Source of the DNA: a virus
IMG/VR virus record: IMGVR_UViG_3300024999_000030
Location: 248,001 to 312,000 of that record
DNA length: 64,000 nt
Direction: 5' to 3' (one strand)
Shown one piece after another: positions 25,724-34,359 of this stretch. The notes under the pieces were generated by a model. That model was not told the origin of the DNA. It ran no database searches and saw only the letters and a program-made list of their open reading frames with translations. A program made the translations under genes and the position numbers. The number at the start of each line of letters is the position of its first letter. Position 1 is the first letter of the stretch.

Positions 25724-25916
25724 CAAATAATTAAATTATTAAATTATTCGTCTCATTTATGGTCTCATTATTCTATTGTCTTTGCTAAATAAGGGAGTAT
25801 TATAGTTATATGTATTATATAATAATTTCTTTAAATAATTTCTTTATAAGAATGTTTTAAAGACATTACGGGAATCTTAAAAGTGTATTTGAAATACAGA
25901 GTAAGTTGGAGGAAAT

Positions 25917-26246
25917 ATGATAGTGCTAGCAATTCTTCTTGGGGCAATAGCAACTGAAGCTACTGTAAAAGTTCTTTTACGTGGATCTATATTTGAATCT
26001 CCTAGAAATTGGATTTATTCAAAAATATCTGATCAAAAATTTATTGGCAAATTAATTCGTTGTCCTTATTGCTTATCGTTTTGGGTATCAATGTTGATAC
26101 TTATATCAGCATTACATTTACCTAGTTGGTTCTTGGTTTATGTTTCATGGATGTCTATATGTAGACTTAGCAATATAATTCATGACATCTCTGATAAGAT
26201 TTATTATACGCAATATGGAACTGGAATCTCCCAGGATTCAAAATAA
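25917..26246 (+). CDS. DUF1360 membrane protein
   Basis: GGAGG site. Short N-terminal hydrophobic segment (IVLAILLGAIATEA), then the DUF1360 signature IRCPYCLSFWVSML with its CxxC-SFW motif, followed by a second hydrophobic stretch (ILISALHLPSWFLVYVSW). These are small membrane proteins of unknown function found in phages and Gram-positive bacteria. First gene after the putative origin. Confidence 0.75.
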   Translation: MIVLAILLGAIATEATVKVLLRGSIFESPRNWIYSKISDQKFIGKLIRCPYCLSFWVSMLILISALHLPSWFLVYVSWMSICRLSNIIHDISDKIYYTQYGTGISQDSK

Positions 26247-26260
26247 GAAAGAAGGCTGAC

Positions 26261-26542
26261 ATGCAACAAACTGAAATCAATATAACATTTCCTGTAATTA
26301 TTGGAGCCCAAGACTATCATGAGTTTATGGATTATAGAGATGTTTTAAAAGATATTACTGGTGAACCTATTAAATACATTGAAATACAATCGGAACTTTA
26401 TGAAATAGAAAACTTTACAGGAAACAAAACAGATAAAGATAAACTTATATTTGAACTTACAAATAAATTATCTGGATTAGTAGATATCAAAAAACTTCTT
26501 AAAAGAAACCATACTCCATATTGTGCTGTGTTTTATATTTAA
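26261..26542 (+). CDS. hypothetical protein, 93 aa
   Basis: AGAAGG site upstream. Predicted alpha/beta, with INITFPVIIGAQDYHE at the start and a charged helix (NKTDKDKLIFELTNKLS) near residue 65. Ends just before a promoter. Not recognised. Confidence 0.55.
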   Translation: MQQTEINITFPVIIGAQDYHEFMDYRDVLKDITGEPIKYIEIQSELYEIENFTGNKTDKDKLIFELTNKLSGLVDIKKLLKRNHTPYCAVFYI

Positions 26543-26554
26543 CACTATTCTTGA

Positions 26555-26583
26555 TTGACTTTTTAATTTATGTATATTATATT
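26555..26583 (+). promoter_or_regulatory. sigma-70-type promoter for the second AAA+/VWA module
   Basis: -35 TTGACT at 26555-26560, 17-base spacer, -10 TATATT at 26578-26583; the AAA+ gene starts 29 bases downstream. Same sequence and spacing as five other promoters in the window. Confidence 0.8.
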
Positions 26584-26611
26584 TTATAAGCAATAAAAAG
26601 AAAGGACTAAA

Positions 26612-28039
26612 ATGATAAGTGAAAGCAAATTAAAGTTTTGGATTGAAAACAATCAAAACGTTTTGTTCGTTGGTAAGCACGGAGTGGGTAAGACCGCTAG
26701 AGTTTTAAATGCCTTTGAGGAATCAAAACTTAAATGGTTATATTTTAGTGCTTCCACTCTAGATCCATGGGTGGATTTTATTGGCATTCCAAAAGAAGTA
26801 AAAGATGCAAATGGCAATAGTTACATAGACTTAGTCCGTCCAAAGGCTTTTGCTGAAGACGATGTAGAGGCTATTTTCTTGGACGAATATAACAGAAGTC
26901 CTAAAAAAGTTAGAAATGCAGTAATGGAACTCATACAATTCAAATCTATTAACGGTAAGAAATTTAAAAACCTTAGAATTATTTGGGCTGCTATTAACCC
27001 AGACGAAGAAGGAGATGGAGAAGAAGGTTATGATGTGGAAAAACTCGATCCTGCTCAAAGAGATAGGTTTCATGTAATCGTGGATGTTCCATATAAACCA
27101 GATCGTGGATATTTTGTGTCTAAATATGGAAAGGAAATTTCAGAAGATGCTATTGGGTGGTGGACTGATTTAGATAAAGTTTCTCAAAATAGTGTGTCTC
27201 CTAGACGATTAGACTATGCATTAGATTTGTATGTTAAAAAAGGAGATCTTAGAGACGTCTTACCAAGCAATGTTAACGTAACTAAACTCATACAAGAACT
27301 AGGAGGAAGAAGTACAAAGAAGGCTATAGCTGATTTATATTCCTCTCAAGACGTAGATAAGTCAAAAATCTTTTTATCGTCTAGAAATAATGTGGATGCT
27401 ATTACTAAACTATTGAATATAAATGAGGGTTATAGAAAATTCTTTTTGCCTTTAATTGGAGAAGAAGATCTTGCTAGACTTATGTCAACTAGCAATATCA
27501 TTTATGAAAACGTTATTCAAGATAGTAAGTATGAAAGTATTATACAGGAAATTAAGAAAACAAAATCTTCATTAGCTAAAAGACTAATGAAAGATGTGCC
27601 ACAAAAAATTAAAGGATATACTTTTTCTTCTGTGTCTTTAGATAATCCACCTAATGCAAAGCGTTCAAAAAAGTTTACTATAAAAACAGGGGTAGCTATA
27701 AGTTACGTTTTATCTAGCAAACGTAGTTCATTATATGGAACGTACGATAGAGTATGTGCTATTAATTATATAATTCATAATATAAAATCAACAGATGATA
27801 TTAAAACTTTTAAAGAATCAATTGAAATTATGAAAACATTATTCGAGAGATCTAATTTTACTACAATAAATAAAATAACTCACATAGATCATATTTTTGG
27901 TTTTGTTATTAAAAAATTAAGTTTACTGAATGGTAGAGATGCAGGTAAAGAACTTTCAATCTTTAATGCTAGCCTATCGGCTATTGGCAAAAATAAATTA
28001 AACTTATTCTTAGTAAGTAGGGGCATTATGTATGTTTAA
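26612..28039 (+). CDS. MoxR-type AAA+ ATPase, second module
   Basis: AAA+ core at residues ~15-175: Walker A GKHGVGKTA at about 21-29, Walker B AIFLDEYNRSP near 90, then AAINPDE and DPAQRDRFHV with the Arg-finger region. The last ~290 residues are helical and unmatched. Preceded by its own promoter and AAAGGA site, and overlapping the VWA gene by 8 bases, so ATPase and VWA are made together. A diverged relative of the 10293 gene. Probably remodels a protein complex through its VWA partner. Confidence 0.84.
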   Translation: MISESKLKFWIENNQNVLFVGKHGVGKTARVLNAFEESKLKWLYFSASTLDPWVDFIGIPKEVKDANGNSYIDLVRPKAFAEDDVEAIFLDEYNRSPKKVRNAVMELIQFKSINGKKFKNLRIIWAAINPDEEGDGEEGYDVEKLDPAQRDRFHVIVDVPYKPDRGYFVSKYGKEISEDAIGWWTDLDKVSQNSVSPRRLDYALDLYVKKGDLRDVLPSNVNVTKLIQELGGRSTKKAIADLYSSQDVDKSKIFLSSRNNVDAITKLLNINEGYRKFFLPLIGEEDLARLMSTSNIIYENVIQDSKYESIIQEIKKTKSSLAKRLMKDVPQKIKGYTFSSVSLDNPPNAKRSKKFTIKTGVAISYVLSSKRSSLYGTYDRVCAINYIIHNIKSTDDIKTFKESIEIMKTLFERSNFTTINKITHIDHIFGFVIKKLSLLNGRDAGKELSIFNASLSAIGKNKLNLFLVSRGIMYV

Positions 28040-29348
28040 TACAAAAGATGAAATCAGTTTATCTAACGAAGAATTTTCTACTATAGCTAGAGGATTAGAT
28101 TCTCATCACGCTGTATTTTCTACTTTGTGGAATTTAGGGAAACCAACATTCACAAACTTAACAGATACAGCAATGGTGTCTTTTGAAGACAACAATGAAA
28201 ACCGTGTTAACTTTTATTTTAATCCTTCCTTTTGGAATGAGCTAACAGAATATGAAAGGAATTTTGTAATATGTCATGAATGTCTCCATGTTATTCTTGG
28301 GCATGGAGCAAGATTAAAATCTTTATTGAATGGTAAATCTAATGCTAGTATAGCTGCGAATGCTAATATAGCTGCGGATATAGTAGTTAATCATATGCTT
28401 ACTGGGTCTATGGGATTTGATAGAACTAAGTTAGTTAAACTAAATAAGAATGGATGTTGGGTCGATATAGTTTTTAAAGAAACAGATAAGATTGAAAAGG
28501 ATAGGTGTCTAGAATATTATTATAACCTTCTAAATAAATTAGATGAACAAAGTGAAAAAACAACCATAGACGATCATTCTAATCTTAGTGGAACCAATAT
28601 AGACGGATCAAATAATAATCTTATTGAAGATTTAGTAGACGATGTCATCAGGGATTTAAGCCAGGATGATATGAAGTCATTCTCTGATATGGTAGGCCAA
28701 AATAAAGAAGAGTCTAATTCTCAACAGCGCGGAACTATTGCTGGTAATATTACTCAAGTTATAAAACTTACAAAAGTAATTACCAAAAAGAAATGGGAAA
28801 CAGTTATTAATAAATGGGCACAAAAACAAATTAAAGATTCTAATAAAGACCACGAACAATGGGCTAGAACCAACAGAAGATTTAATGAGATATCTTTACT
28901 TTCAAATCTATTTCTTCCATCCGAAATGGAAGTGGATGAGAGGGAACAAGAAGAAACTAAGATAAAAGTTGTATTCTTTCAGGACACCTCTGGATCTTGC
29001 CGGGGGTTTGCTAAGAGATTTTTTACTGCAGCCGCCAGTCTTCCTAAAGATAAATTTGATATAGATCTTTATTGTTTCGATACTCAAGTATATAAAACAT
29101 CTTTGGAAAGCGGTAAACTTTATGGTTTTGGCGGAACGTCTTTTTCGATATTAGAAAGTTATGTTTGGAATAATATAGCTCAGCGCGATGAAAAGAAATA
29201 TCCCAAAGCTATTTTTGTAATTACAGATGGATATGGAGATAATATTAATCCGAGAATACCTAAGAAATGGTATTGGTTTTTGTCTTCGTCTTATAGAAGT
29301 TGTATATCAAATAAGTGTAATATTTTCAAATTATCTGATTTTGAATGA
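28032..29348 (+). CDS. VWA-domain protein with putative metallopeptidase domain, second module
   Basis: N-terminal domain with CHECLHVILGH (HExxHxxxGH) near residues 80-90, then a Ser/Asp-rich linker (~170-235), then a VWA fold with FFQDTSGSC at the metal site, GGTSF and VITDGYGD. The DxSGS motif ends in Cys rather than Met, a small departure. Its end aligns by motif with the partial gene at the window start. Works by context with the ATPase at 26612. Confidence 0.83.
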   Translation: MFNTKDEISLSNEEFSTIARGLDSHHAVFSTLWNLGKPTFTNLTDTAMVSFEDNNENRVNFYFNPSFWNELTEYERNFVICHECLHVILGHGARLKSLLNGKSNASIAANANIAADIVVNHMLTGSMGFDRTKLVKLNKNGCWVDIVFKETDKIEKDRCLEYYYNLLNKLDEQSEKTTIDDHSNLSGTNIDGSNNNLIEDLVDDVIRDLSQDDMKSFSDMVGQNKEESNSQQRGTIAGNITQVIKLTKVITKKKWETVINKWAQKQIKDSNKDHEQWARTNRRFNEISLLSNLFLPSEMEVDEREQEETKIKVVFFQDTSGSCRGFAKRFFTAAASLPKDKFDIDLYCFDTQVYKTSLESGKLYGFGGTSFSILESYVWNNIAQRDEKKYPKAIFVITDGYGDNINPRIPKKWYWFLSSSYRSCISNKCNIFKLSDFE

Positions 29349-29349
29349 T

Positions 29350-29378
29350 TTGACTTTTTAACATAATAATCTTATATT
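29350..29378 (+). promoter_or_regulatory. sigma-70-type promoter for the bS21 gene
   Basis: -35 TTGACT at 29350-29355, 17-base spacer, -10 TATATT at 29373-29378, beginning right after the VWA stop and 22 bases before the bS21 start. Gives bS21 and the replication genes behind it independent transcription. Confidence 0.82.
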
Positions 29379-29399
29379 ATATAGGAGGAGTAAAAAGAT

Positions 29400-29621
29400 A
29401 TGGCTAAAGTGTATGTAAGAGATGGTGAGCCGATTGATAGAGCGTTAAAGCGTTTTACTAATGCAGTATCTAAAGATGGGATTCTTCGTGAGCTTAAGAT
29501 GAGGGAATATTTTCTCACTGCAACTCAAAAGAAGAGAATTAAAAAAGAAGAAGCTAGAAAACGTTTCATGAAAAATCTTAAAAAGAAGTTTTCTAAGGAA
29601 GACTCACTAAGTAAACGCTAA
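29400..29621 (+). CDS. rpsU: ribosomal protein bS21 homologue
   Basis: bS21 sits on the small ribosomal subunit near the anti-Shine-Dalgarno end of 16S rRNA and affects start-site choice. The product has the family's length (73 aa) and pattern: KVYVRDGEPIDRALKRF, then KDGILRELKMREYF, then a strongly basic tail (KKEEARKRFMKNLKKKF). It has a very strong AGGAGG site and its own promoter. Phage-encoded bS21 is documented in metagenomic and cultured phages. It may replace the host copy to favour phage mRNAs; that effect is inference. Confidence 0.88.
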   Translation: MAKVYVRDGEPIDRALKRFTNAVSKDGILRELKMREYFLTATQKKRIKKEEARKRFMKNLKKKFSKEDSLSKR

Positions 29622-29794
29622 TGGTTGATAATCATATTGACGAAGTCAAACTTAAATTTGCTAATATAAGACAGGCTATCAAAAACTTACCAATCGATGA
29701 AGAAGTTAAGGAACAGCTAAATAAAATTTTATTTTCTCAGCTAAGGACAATCATAGCATATGTCGGATCAACCGAAGAAAAGCAAACTAGATAA
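29621..29794 (+). CDS. hypothetical protein, 57 aa
   Basis: TAATG overlap with the bS21 stop suggests coupled translation. Entirely helical, charged (VDNHIDEVKLKFANIRQAIK, then DEEVKEQLNKILFSQLR). It overlaps the primase zinc-domain gene by 35 bases. No family recognised; could form a helical hairpin with a ribosomal or primase partner. Confidence 0.5.
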   Translation: MVDNHIDEVKLKFANIRQAIKNLPIDEEVKEQLNKILFSQLRTIIAYVGSTEEKQTR

Positions 29795-30425
29795 AAAATT
29801 AGTAGACGAAATAAAAAAAGAAACAGATATCCTCAAGCTTGTAGAAGACTTGGGGCTTAGTGTTATTAAGTCTGCGGGTGATCGATGGATTACCCATTGT
29901 TTATTTCATGACGAACGGACTCCCAGTATGACCCTATACAGGGAGTCAAATAGTTTTTATTGTTATGGGTGCACAGAAAGTGGTGATGTAATATCTTTAC
30001 TGCAAAAAGCAAAGAACCTCTCATTTATGAATGCTGTTAAATTTTTAGCCGAGAGAGGCGGCATAGATTTAGAATTCTCTAAAAAAGCCACGTTCAATTG
30101 GGACGGATACGGCGAATACTCTGAAGAGCCCGGTACCGCGCTCGACTACGAAGACATGTTTACTTTTGTTGCCATAGAAACTCGCAAGCTCATACAGCAA
30201 ATCAAACAGACTTTCACAGAAGAATCTGTGGAGTTTAGCGAGGCTATGTCTTCGATGGAGAGTATTTACCAGAAGTTTGACAACGCCGATATGATTGGTG
30301 TAAAGACGATGGCACTCTCTCAGCTTGAAGACTTAGCAAACGAGCTAAGGGAGATATTAAATGAAAGTGGGAGTAATCGGGGACATTCACCTCGGGGCAT
30401 CGTATCACTTCGGACACACTCTTAA
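29760..30425 (+). CDS. primase zinc-binding domain protein (DnaG CHC2 type)
   Basis: Residues ~15-105 match the DnaG N-terminal domain: HCLFHDERTPSMTL with Cys-x2-His, FYCYGCTESGDVISLL with Cys-x2-Cys, and a trailing AVKFLAERGGIDL. The polymerase/TOPRIM part of primase is absent and is found instead at 52.2 kb. The rest (~110-221) is acidic and helical with no match. It would recognise the template start site and work in trans with the other primase subunit. Overlaps the SbcD gene by 65 bases. Confidence 0.82.
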   Translation: MSDQPKKSKLDKKLVDEIKKETDILKLVEDLGLSVIKSAGDRWITHCLFHDERTPSMTLYRESNSFYCYGCTESGDVISLLQKAKNLSFMNAVKFLAERGGIDLEFSKKATFNWDGYGEYSEEPGTALDYEDMFTFVAIETRKLIQQIKQTFTEESVEFSEAMSSMESIYQKFDNADMIGVKTMALSQLEDLANELREILNESGSNRGHSPRGIVSLRTHS

Positions 30426-31542
30426 AGATGGACTTAATTCCAGATTAACGGATTTCCGAAAAACTTTGGCGTTTTGTATCGATAAGGCTGGTGAGTTTGA
30501 AGCGAAGATAGTGGTTCTTGCAGGTGACTTATTTAGAAATTCTAAACCAGGAACATTTGAACAAGATGCTTTGTGGGAAGAATTAAAACGTGGATACAAA
30601 GTGTATGGAATACAATATGTTATCGTGGCGGGTAATCATGATATGCCATCATATTGTCGTAAAACAATTAGCACCGTAGCTCACAACATCAATGATAATA
30701 GTTATATTACAGCTGTTGATACAATCCAATCAATTGATTTTATAGATGACTTTAGTATTGTTGCTATTCCATTTTATAACAAAGTAACTGAAAAAATGAG
30801 TAGTACAGAAGATGTATTAGCAAAAATAAAATCAGAGTTATCTATTTTAAAAACAAACAAGAAAACATTAGCAATATGGCATTGTATCTCAGAGGGAACT
30901 ATGTTGGGTGATTTTGTTGGTATGGAAGTTGATGCCCTCAATGAACCAGTAATTCCACTAACCCTTAGTAAACAATACGATATTTCTGTCTTTGGACATG
31001 TGCATAGACATAGTGTTATAGCGAAGGGAAAGAAGTTTGTAATTAATATTGGATCCATGGAAGTTAATGATTTTACTGATTCAGATCAAAATAAGTGGAT
31101 GATATTATTAGATACGACAGACATGAAACCACAGTTTGTTCAGCTTCCAGTAATTAAAGCAACCACTTTACATCTTACATCTTTTGCTTCTATTCTTCCA
31201 GATATGGAAGAAACAATTAAAAAAGAGGACGTAGAAAATAAAATAGTTAGAATTATAATAGAAACTAATGAAGACGCCCTTAGAACATATAGTGAACAGT
31301 TAGCTAAAGAACACATAGAGACACAATTAGGTGCATATAAATATATGGGGGCTACATTTAAAATAAAATCAGAAGATGAAAAAAATATCAATGTAGATGT
31401 TTCTTCGACCCTATCTGCTAGTGGCTCTATATTGTCTCACATAAGAACGTTCTTGGAGGGCCATGATAAAGAACTTATTGATGAGACTATTTCTTATGTT
31501 AAAGGCATCCTATCTCAAATTGAAACTCTAAACGAGGACTAA
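30361..31542 (+). CDS. sbcD: SbcD/Mre11-like nuclease subunit
   Basis: Metallophosphoesterase with all five expected motifs: GDIHLG, AGDLFR, AGNHDMP, WHCIS and FGHVHRHS, within residues 1-~240; the rest is the capping domain. With SbcC (next gene) it opens and trims DNA ends for recombination, like T4 gp47. The GGGAG site precedes the start. Ends one base before the sbcC start. Confidence 0.92.
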   Translation: MKVGVIGDIHLGASYHFGHTLKDGLNSRLTDFRKTLAFCIDKAGEFEAKIVVLAGDLFRNSKPGTFEQDALWEELKRGYKVYGIQYVIVAGNHDMPSYCRKTISTVAHNINDNSYITAVDTIQSIDFIDDFSIVAIPFYNKVTEKMSSTEDVLAKIKSELSILKTNKKTLAIWHCISEGTMLGDFVGMEVDALNEPVIPLTLSKQYDISVFGHVHRHSVIAKGKKFVINIGSMEVNDFTDSDQNKWMILLDTTDMKPQFVQLPVIKATTLHLTSFASILPDMEETIKKEDVENKIVRIIIETNEDALRTYSEQLAKEHIETQLGAYKYMGATFKIKSEDEKNINVDVSSTLSASGSILSHIRTFLEGHDKELIDETISYVKGILSQIETLNED

Positions 31543-31543
31543 C

Positions 31544-33694
31544 ATGAGACTAATATATCTTGAAATGACAGACTTTATGGCCTATCACCAGCAAAAAATA
31601 ACATTCAATGAAAACGGATGCTATGTTATTTTAGGCAGGAATGTAGACCGATATGGAAAATCAAACGGCGTGGGTAAGAGTGCCATCTTTGTGGCTATCT
31701 ATGCCGCATTATATAATCAGATTCGTGGTAAAACTTTAGCTCAGGCTATTCACGCAGGTGCAAAGGGATATAAACTTGAGTTGGTATTACAATCTACAGA
31801 TGGAACATATTATCAGATTCTTAGAAGTCGTAGAAAGGATGGAACTTCTACAACATTTTTATTTTCGGATAAAACTGGGGAGTTCAAAGAAGACATAAGA
31901 ATAGACTTAACGTGCCACGATCAAGATGATACACAAGAAAGAATAAATTCTTTATTAAAAATGAATGCAAAGTCTTTTAGTCATTCAGTATATTTTAAAG
32001 AGGATATGGCCTCAGCTTTTGCAAGGGCTAAAAAGGGAGAAAGATTTGAACTAATAAAAAATTCATTACAGATCGATCAATATGATAAGATAGTTAAAAT
32101 AGCTAAGGTTGAATTAGATAAAATCAATATCAGCGTGTCAGAAATATCAAGTTATGTTGTTGCTGCTGAATCTGGTTTAGCTGATATAGATAATAAACTC
32201 ATTCAACAAAACATCCACAAAAACGATTTAGATACATATTATGCTAGCCTTTCAGAAATAGATTCTAAGTTAGCTGAAATTGCTGCTATAAAAATTGGAG
32301 TATCTGATTTAGAACAAATGAGGGTGACATGTACTAATAAAGTAAAAGCAGCTCAAACAAATTTAGAATCCTCAAATAATAGATTCAATGATTTAAATAG
32401 AAAAATTAATGAAGCCAATATTAAATTAGAAGAATATAGAGGGGACCTTGCTAAACTTAGAATACATTATAAGACATTGTTTGATAATAAGAAAACTATT
32501 TCAATTCTTCCAGATGAAGAAGTTTCTAAATTAAATGAAGCAATTGCAGTATGTAAGGCTGATATCAAACAGAATCAGGGGACAATAGAATCTTCCAATG
32601 AAATGATTATAGCTTTAGGAAAAACCAAAGGAACCTGTTGCCCTACATGTACAAGTACATTAGATAATAAAAAAAGAAATATACTGATTGATATTGCTAA
32701 TAAAAATATAGAATCAGCTCATATGTCAAATGCAGTTTCAAATAAGAAAATGAATGACTATAACATATTAATTCACGGCAACAATATAAATCTTGGTAAA
32801 CTTAATGATACTATTAAACAACTTGATCAACTCACTGCAAAAGGTAATTCCATTAAAGAAGCCGGAGAGGGATTAAAGAGTATTATATCTTCCCTTCAAC
32901 CAGAATTAAATGTGGCAGCAAAGCATGTTCAAGATTATACAGAACAACTTACAAATGCTACAATTGAGTCGACGGGTGTTGAACAACAAATATCTTTAAA
33001 ATATGACGATAAGATAGAATCACTTTTAAGTACACAGAAGCAGGAACTACTATCTCACATAGCCACTAGCAATCAAAAGATGGGTATTCTTGTGGAGTCT
33101 ATTAGGGGTATTAGGGAATCCACTAAAGACATTGGTGCCAAGCAAGAAGCTTTATCAGCATTAAACACAAAGAAAATTGTTGTGGAAAATGTAATCGATA
33201 GTTGTTCTAAGAAAGGAGGTATACCATCCATACTAATTGGTCAAGCATTAAAAGAAATTGAAAAATATGCGAATCAAGCTTTATCAAGTTTTGATGATTA
33301 TGATACTTTATCTATTAAGTTTATAACATCTAAACCAGATGAAATAGACATTATGGTTAGAAAGGACCCAGAGTCTGACTTCAGAGAGTTTGATACATTT
33401 TCTGGAGCCGAAAGGTTTATTGTTTCATTTGCGATAAGAATGGCTATGTCTGAAATTCTATCACATAAATATGGCTCAGACCTTAAATTTATTTTATTAG
33501 ATGAGGCAGGAACAGCTTTAGATGAATACAACATGGGTTTGTTTGCTAATATGCTTAAGAGAATGTCTACAGATAAGTTAGTGTTATGTATCACACACCA
33601 AAGAGAGCTTAAAGATCATATTCCACAAACGATTTTAGTTAAAAGAAGTGGGGGTAAATCAGAGATAGTGGTCAACAATAAGGAGGAAGTTTAA
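31544..33694 (+). CDS. sbcC: SbcC/Rad50-like ATPase subunit
   Basis: SMC-type ATPase, partner of the upstream SbcD. Walker A GKSNGVGKSA near residues 42-51, long coiled coils on both sides of a zinc hook (TCCPTC, about residue 365), ABC signature FSGAERF near 623 and Walker B KFILLDEAGTALDE near 648, followed by the switch His (ITHQ). Length 716 aa is short compared with cellular SbcC, as in T4 gp46. Tethers and processes DNA ends. Confidence 0.93.
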   Translation: MRLIYLEMTDFMAYHQQKITFNENGCYVILGRNVDRYGKSNGVGKSAIFVAIYAALYNQIRGKTLAQAIHAGAKGYKLELVLQSTDGTYYQILRSRRKDGTSTTFLFSDKTGEFKEDIRIDLTCHDQDDTQERINSLLKMNAKSFSHSVYFKEDMASAFARAKKGERFELIKNSLQIDQYDKIVKIAKVELDKINISVSEISSYVVAAESGLADIDNKLIQQNIHKNDLDTYYASLSEIDSKLAEIAAIKIGVSDLEQMRVTCTNKVKAAQTNLESSNNRFNDLNRKINEANIKLEEYRGDLAKLRIHYKTLFDNKKTISILPDEEVSKLNEAIAVCKADIKQNQGTIESSNEMIIALGKTKGTCCPTCTSTLDNKKRNILIDIANKNIESAHMSNAVSNKKMNDYNILIHGNNINLGKLNDTIKQLDQLTAKGNSIKEAGEGLKSIISSLQPELNVAAKHVQDYTEQLTNATIESTGVEQQISLKYDDKIESLLSTQKQELLSHIATSNQKMGILVESIRGIRESTKDIGAKQEALSALNTKKIVVENVIDSCSKKGGIPSILIGQALKEIEKYANQALSSFDDYDTLSIKFITSKPDEIDIMVRKDPESDFREFDTFSGAERFIVSFAIRMAMSEILSHKYGSDLKFILLDEAGTALDEYNMGLFANMLKRMSTDKLVLCITHQRELKDHIPQTILVKRSGGKSEIVVNNKEEV

Positions 33695-33750
33695 TTGACT
33701 ATTAATAAAGTTTCCTCCATATGGCGTATCACTATGCCTGAGGAGATACT

Positions 33751-34359
33751 ATGACAATCTATATTTCTAGAATCCCTCTTACTGATGAAGAGATAGAAGA
33801 GAGAAGGACAGAAGAGGCCGCGTTAGCGGGGGTAAGAAGCCAGCACTGTGCTTGTGCTTCTCCTAAACCAGATGCCTGTGATGTAGCTTATGACGCCTGT
33901 GGAACCCCATTGTATACGATTACCGCTACCGAAAGAGATCCATATTACATAGATGATTTAGCTAAAGCAGTTCAAAATGGAAATGGCAGAAATACAATCA
34001 GAGTTACTGTAGATGGAAACATTCCCATTATTAGAAATGTGGGGCACAAAGGATTTGTTTATCCAGGATATGACGGCATTCCAGATAGTGTTAGGAGTGA
34101 TCACGCATTTAGATATTTAGCAGACGAGCCTGTAAACGTAGTGTCCACAATACCACAATACGACGGACTTAAGAGAGTGGTTGGGGTGATAGAAAGATCA
34201 CAAGAATTTGCTAGGTGGTTTATTATTGAATCAGAAATTCAAAGCACACCACCTCCAGCTAGATTAACACCCGCGTATTTCCCAAGAGGGAGAGGAGCAG
34301 CACCGTGGTGGAAGACCCAGTATCCTAACGGGTCACCGTCATCGGGCACAACAACATGA
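33751..34359 (+). CDS. hypothetical protein, 202 aa
   Basis: GAGGAGA site. An acidic N-terminus (PLTDEEIEERRTEE) leads to a Cys-rich stretch (HCACASPKPDACDVAYDACG), an alpha/beta middle and a Pro/Gly-rich C-terminus. It sits between sbcC and a Cas4-like nuclease, overlapping the latter by 4 bases. Not recognised; perhaps a nuclease accessory. Confidence 0.6.
   Translation: MTIYISRIPLTDEEIEERRTEEAALAGVRSQHCACASPKPDACDVAYDACGTPLYTITATERDPYYIDDLAKAVQNGNGRNTIRVTVDGNIPIIRNVGHKGFVYPGYDGIPDSVRSDHAFRYLADEPVNVVSTIPQYDGLKRVVGVIERSQEFARWFIIESEIQSTPPPARLTPAYFPRGRGAAPWWKTQYPNGSPSSGTTT

Larger units (their letters stand above)
25546..25916. other. non-coding region, candidate origin or control region
   Basis: The longest gene-free stretch of the window (371 bases). 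In order: a 16-base alternating purine-pyrimidine palindrome (25572-25587), an AT-only block of short palindromes (~25588-25625), seven iteron-like repeats (25631-25723), an AT-rich inverted repeat whose arms are GAGACAAATAATT and AATTATTCGTCTC (25721-25754), two GTCTCAT boxes (25750-25756, 25762-25768), then AT-rich DNA with a weak promoter-like TTGTCT...TATTAT and the GGAGG site of the next gene. Confidence 0.6.

Noticed and set aside
33690-33750. Seventh TTGACT promoter before gene 33751
   Set aside because: TTGACT is present but the -10 region (CATATG at 18 bases) does not match the TATATT of the other six.
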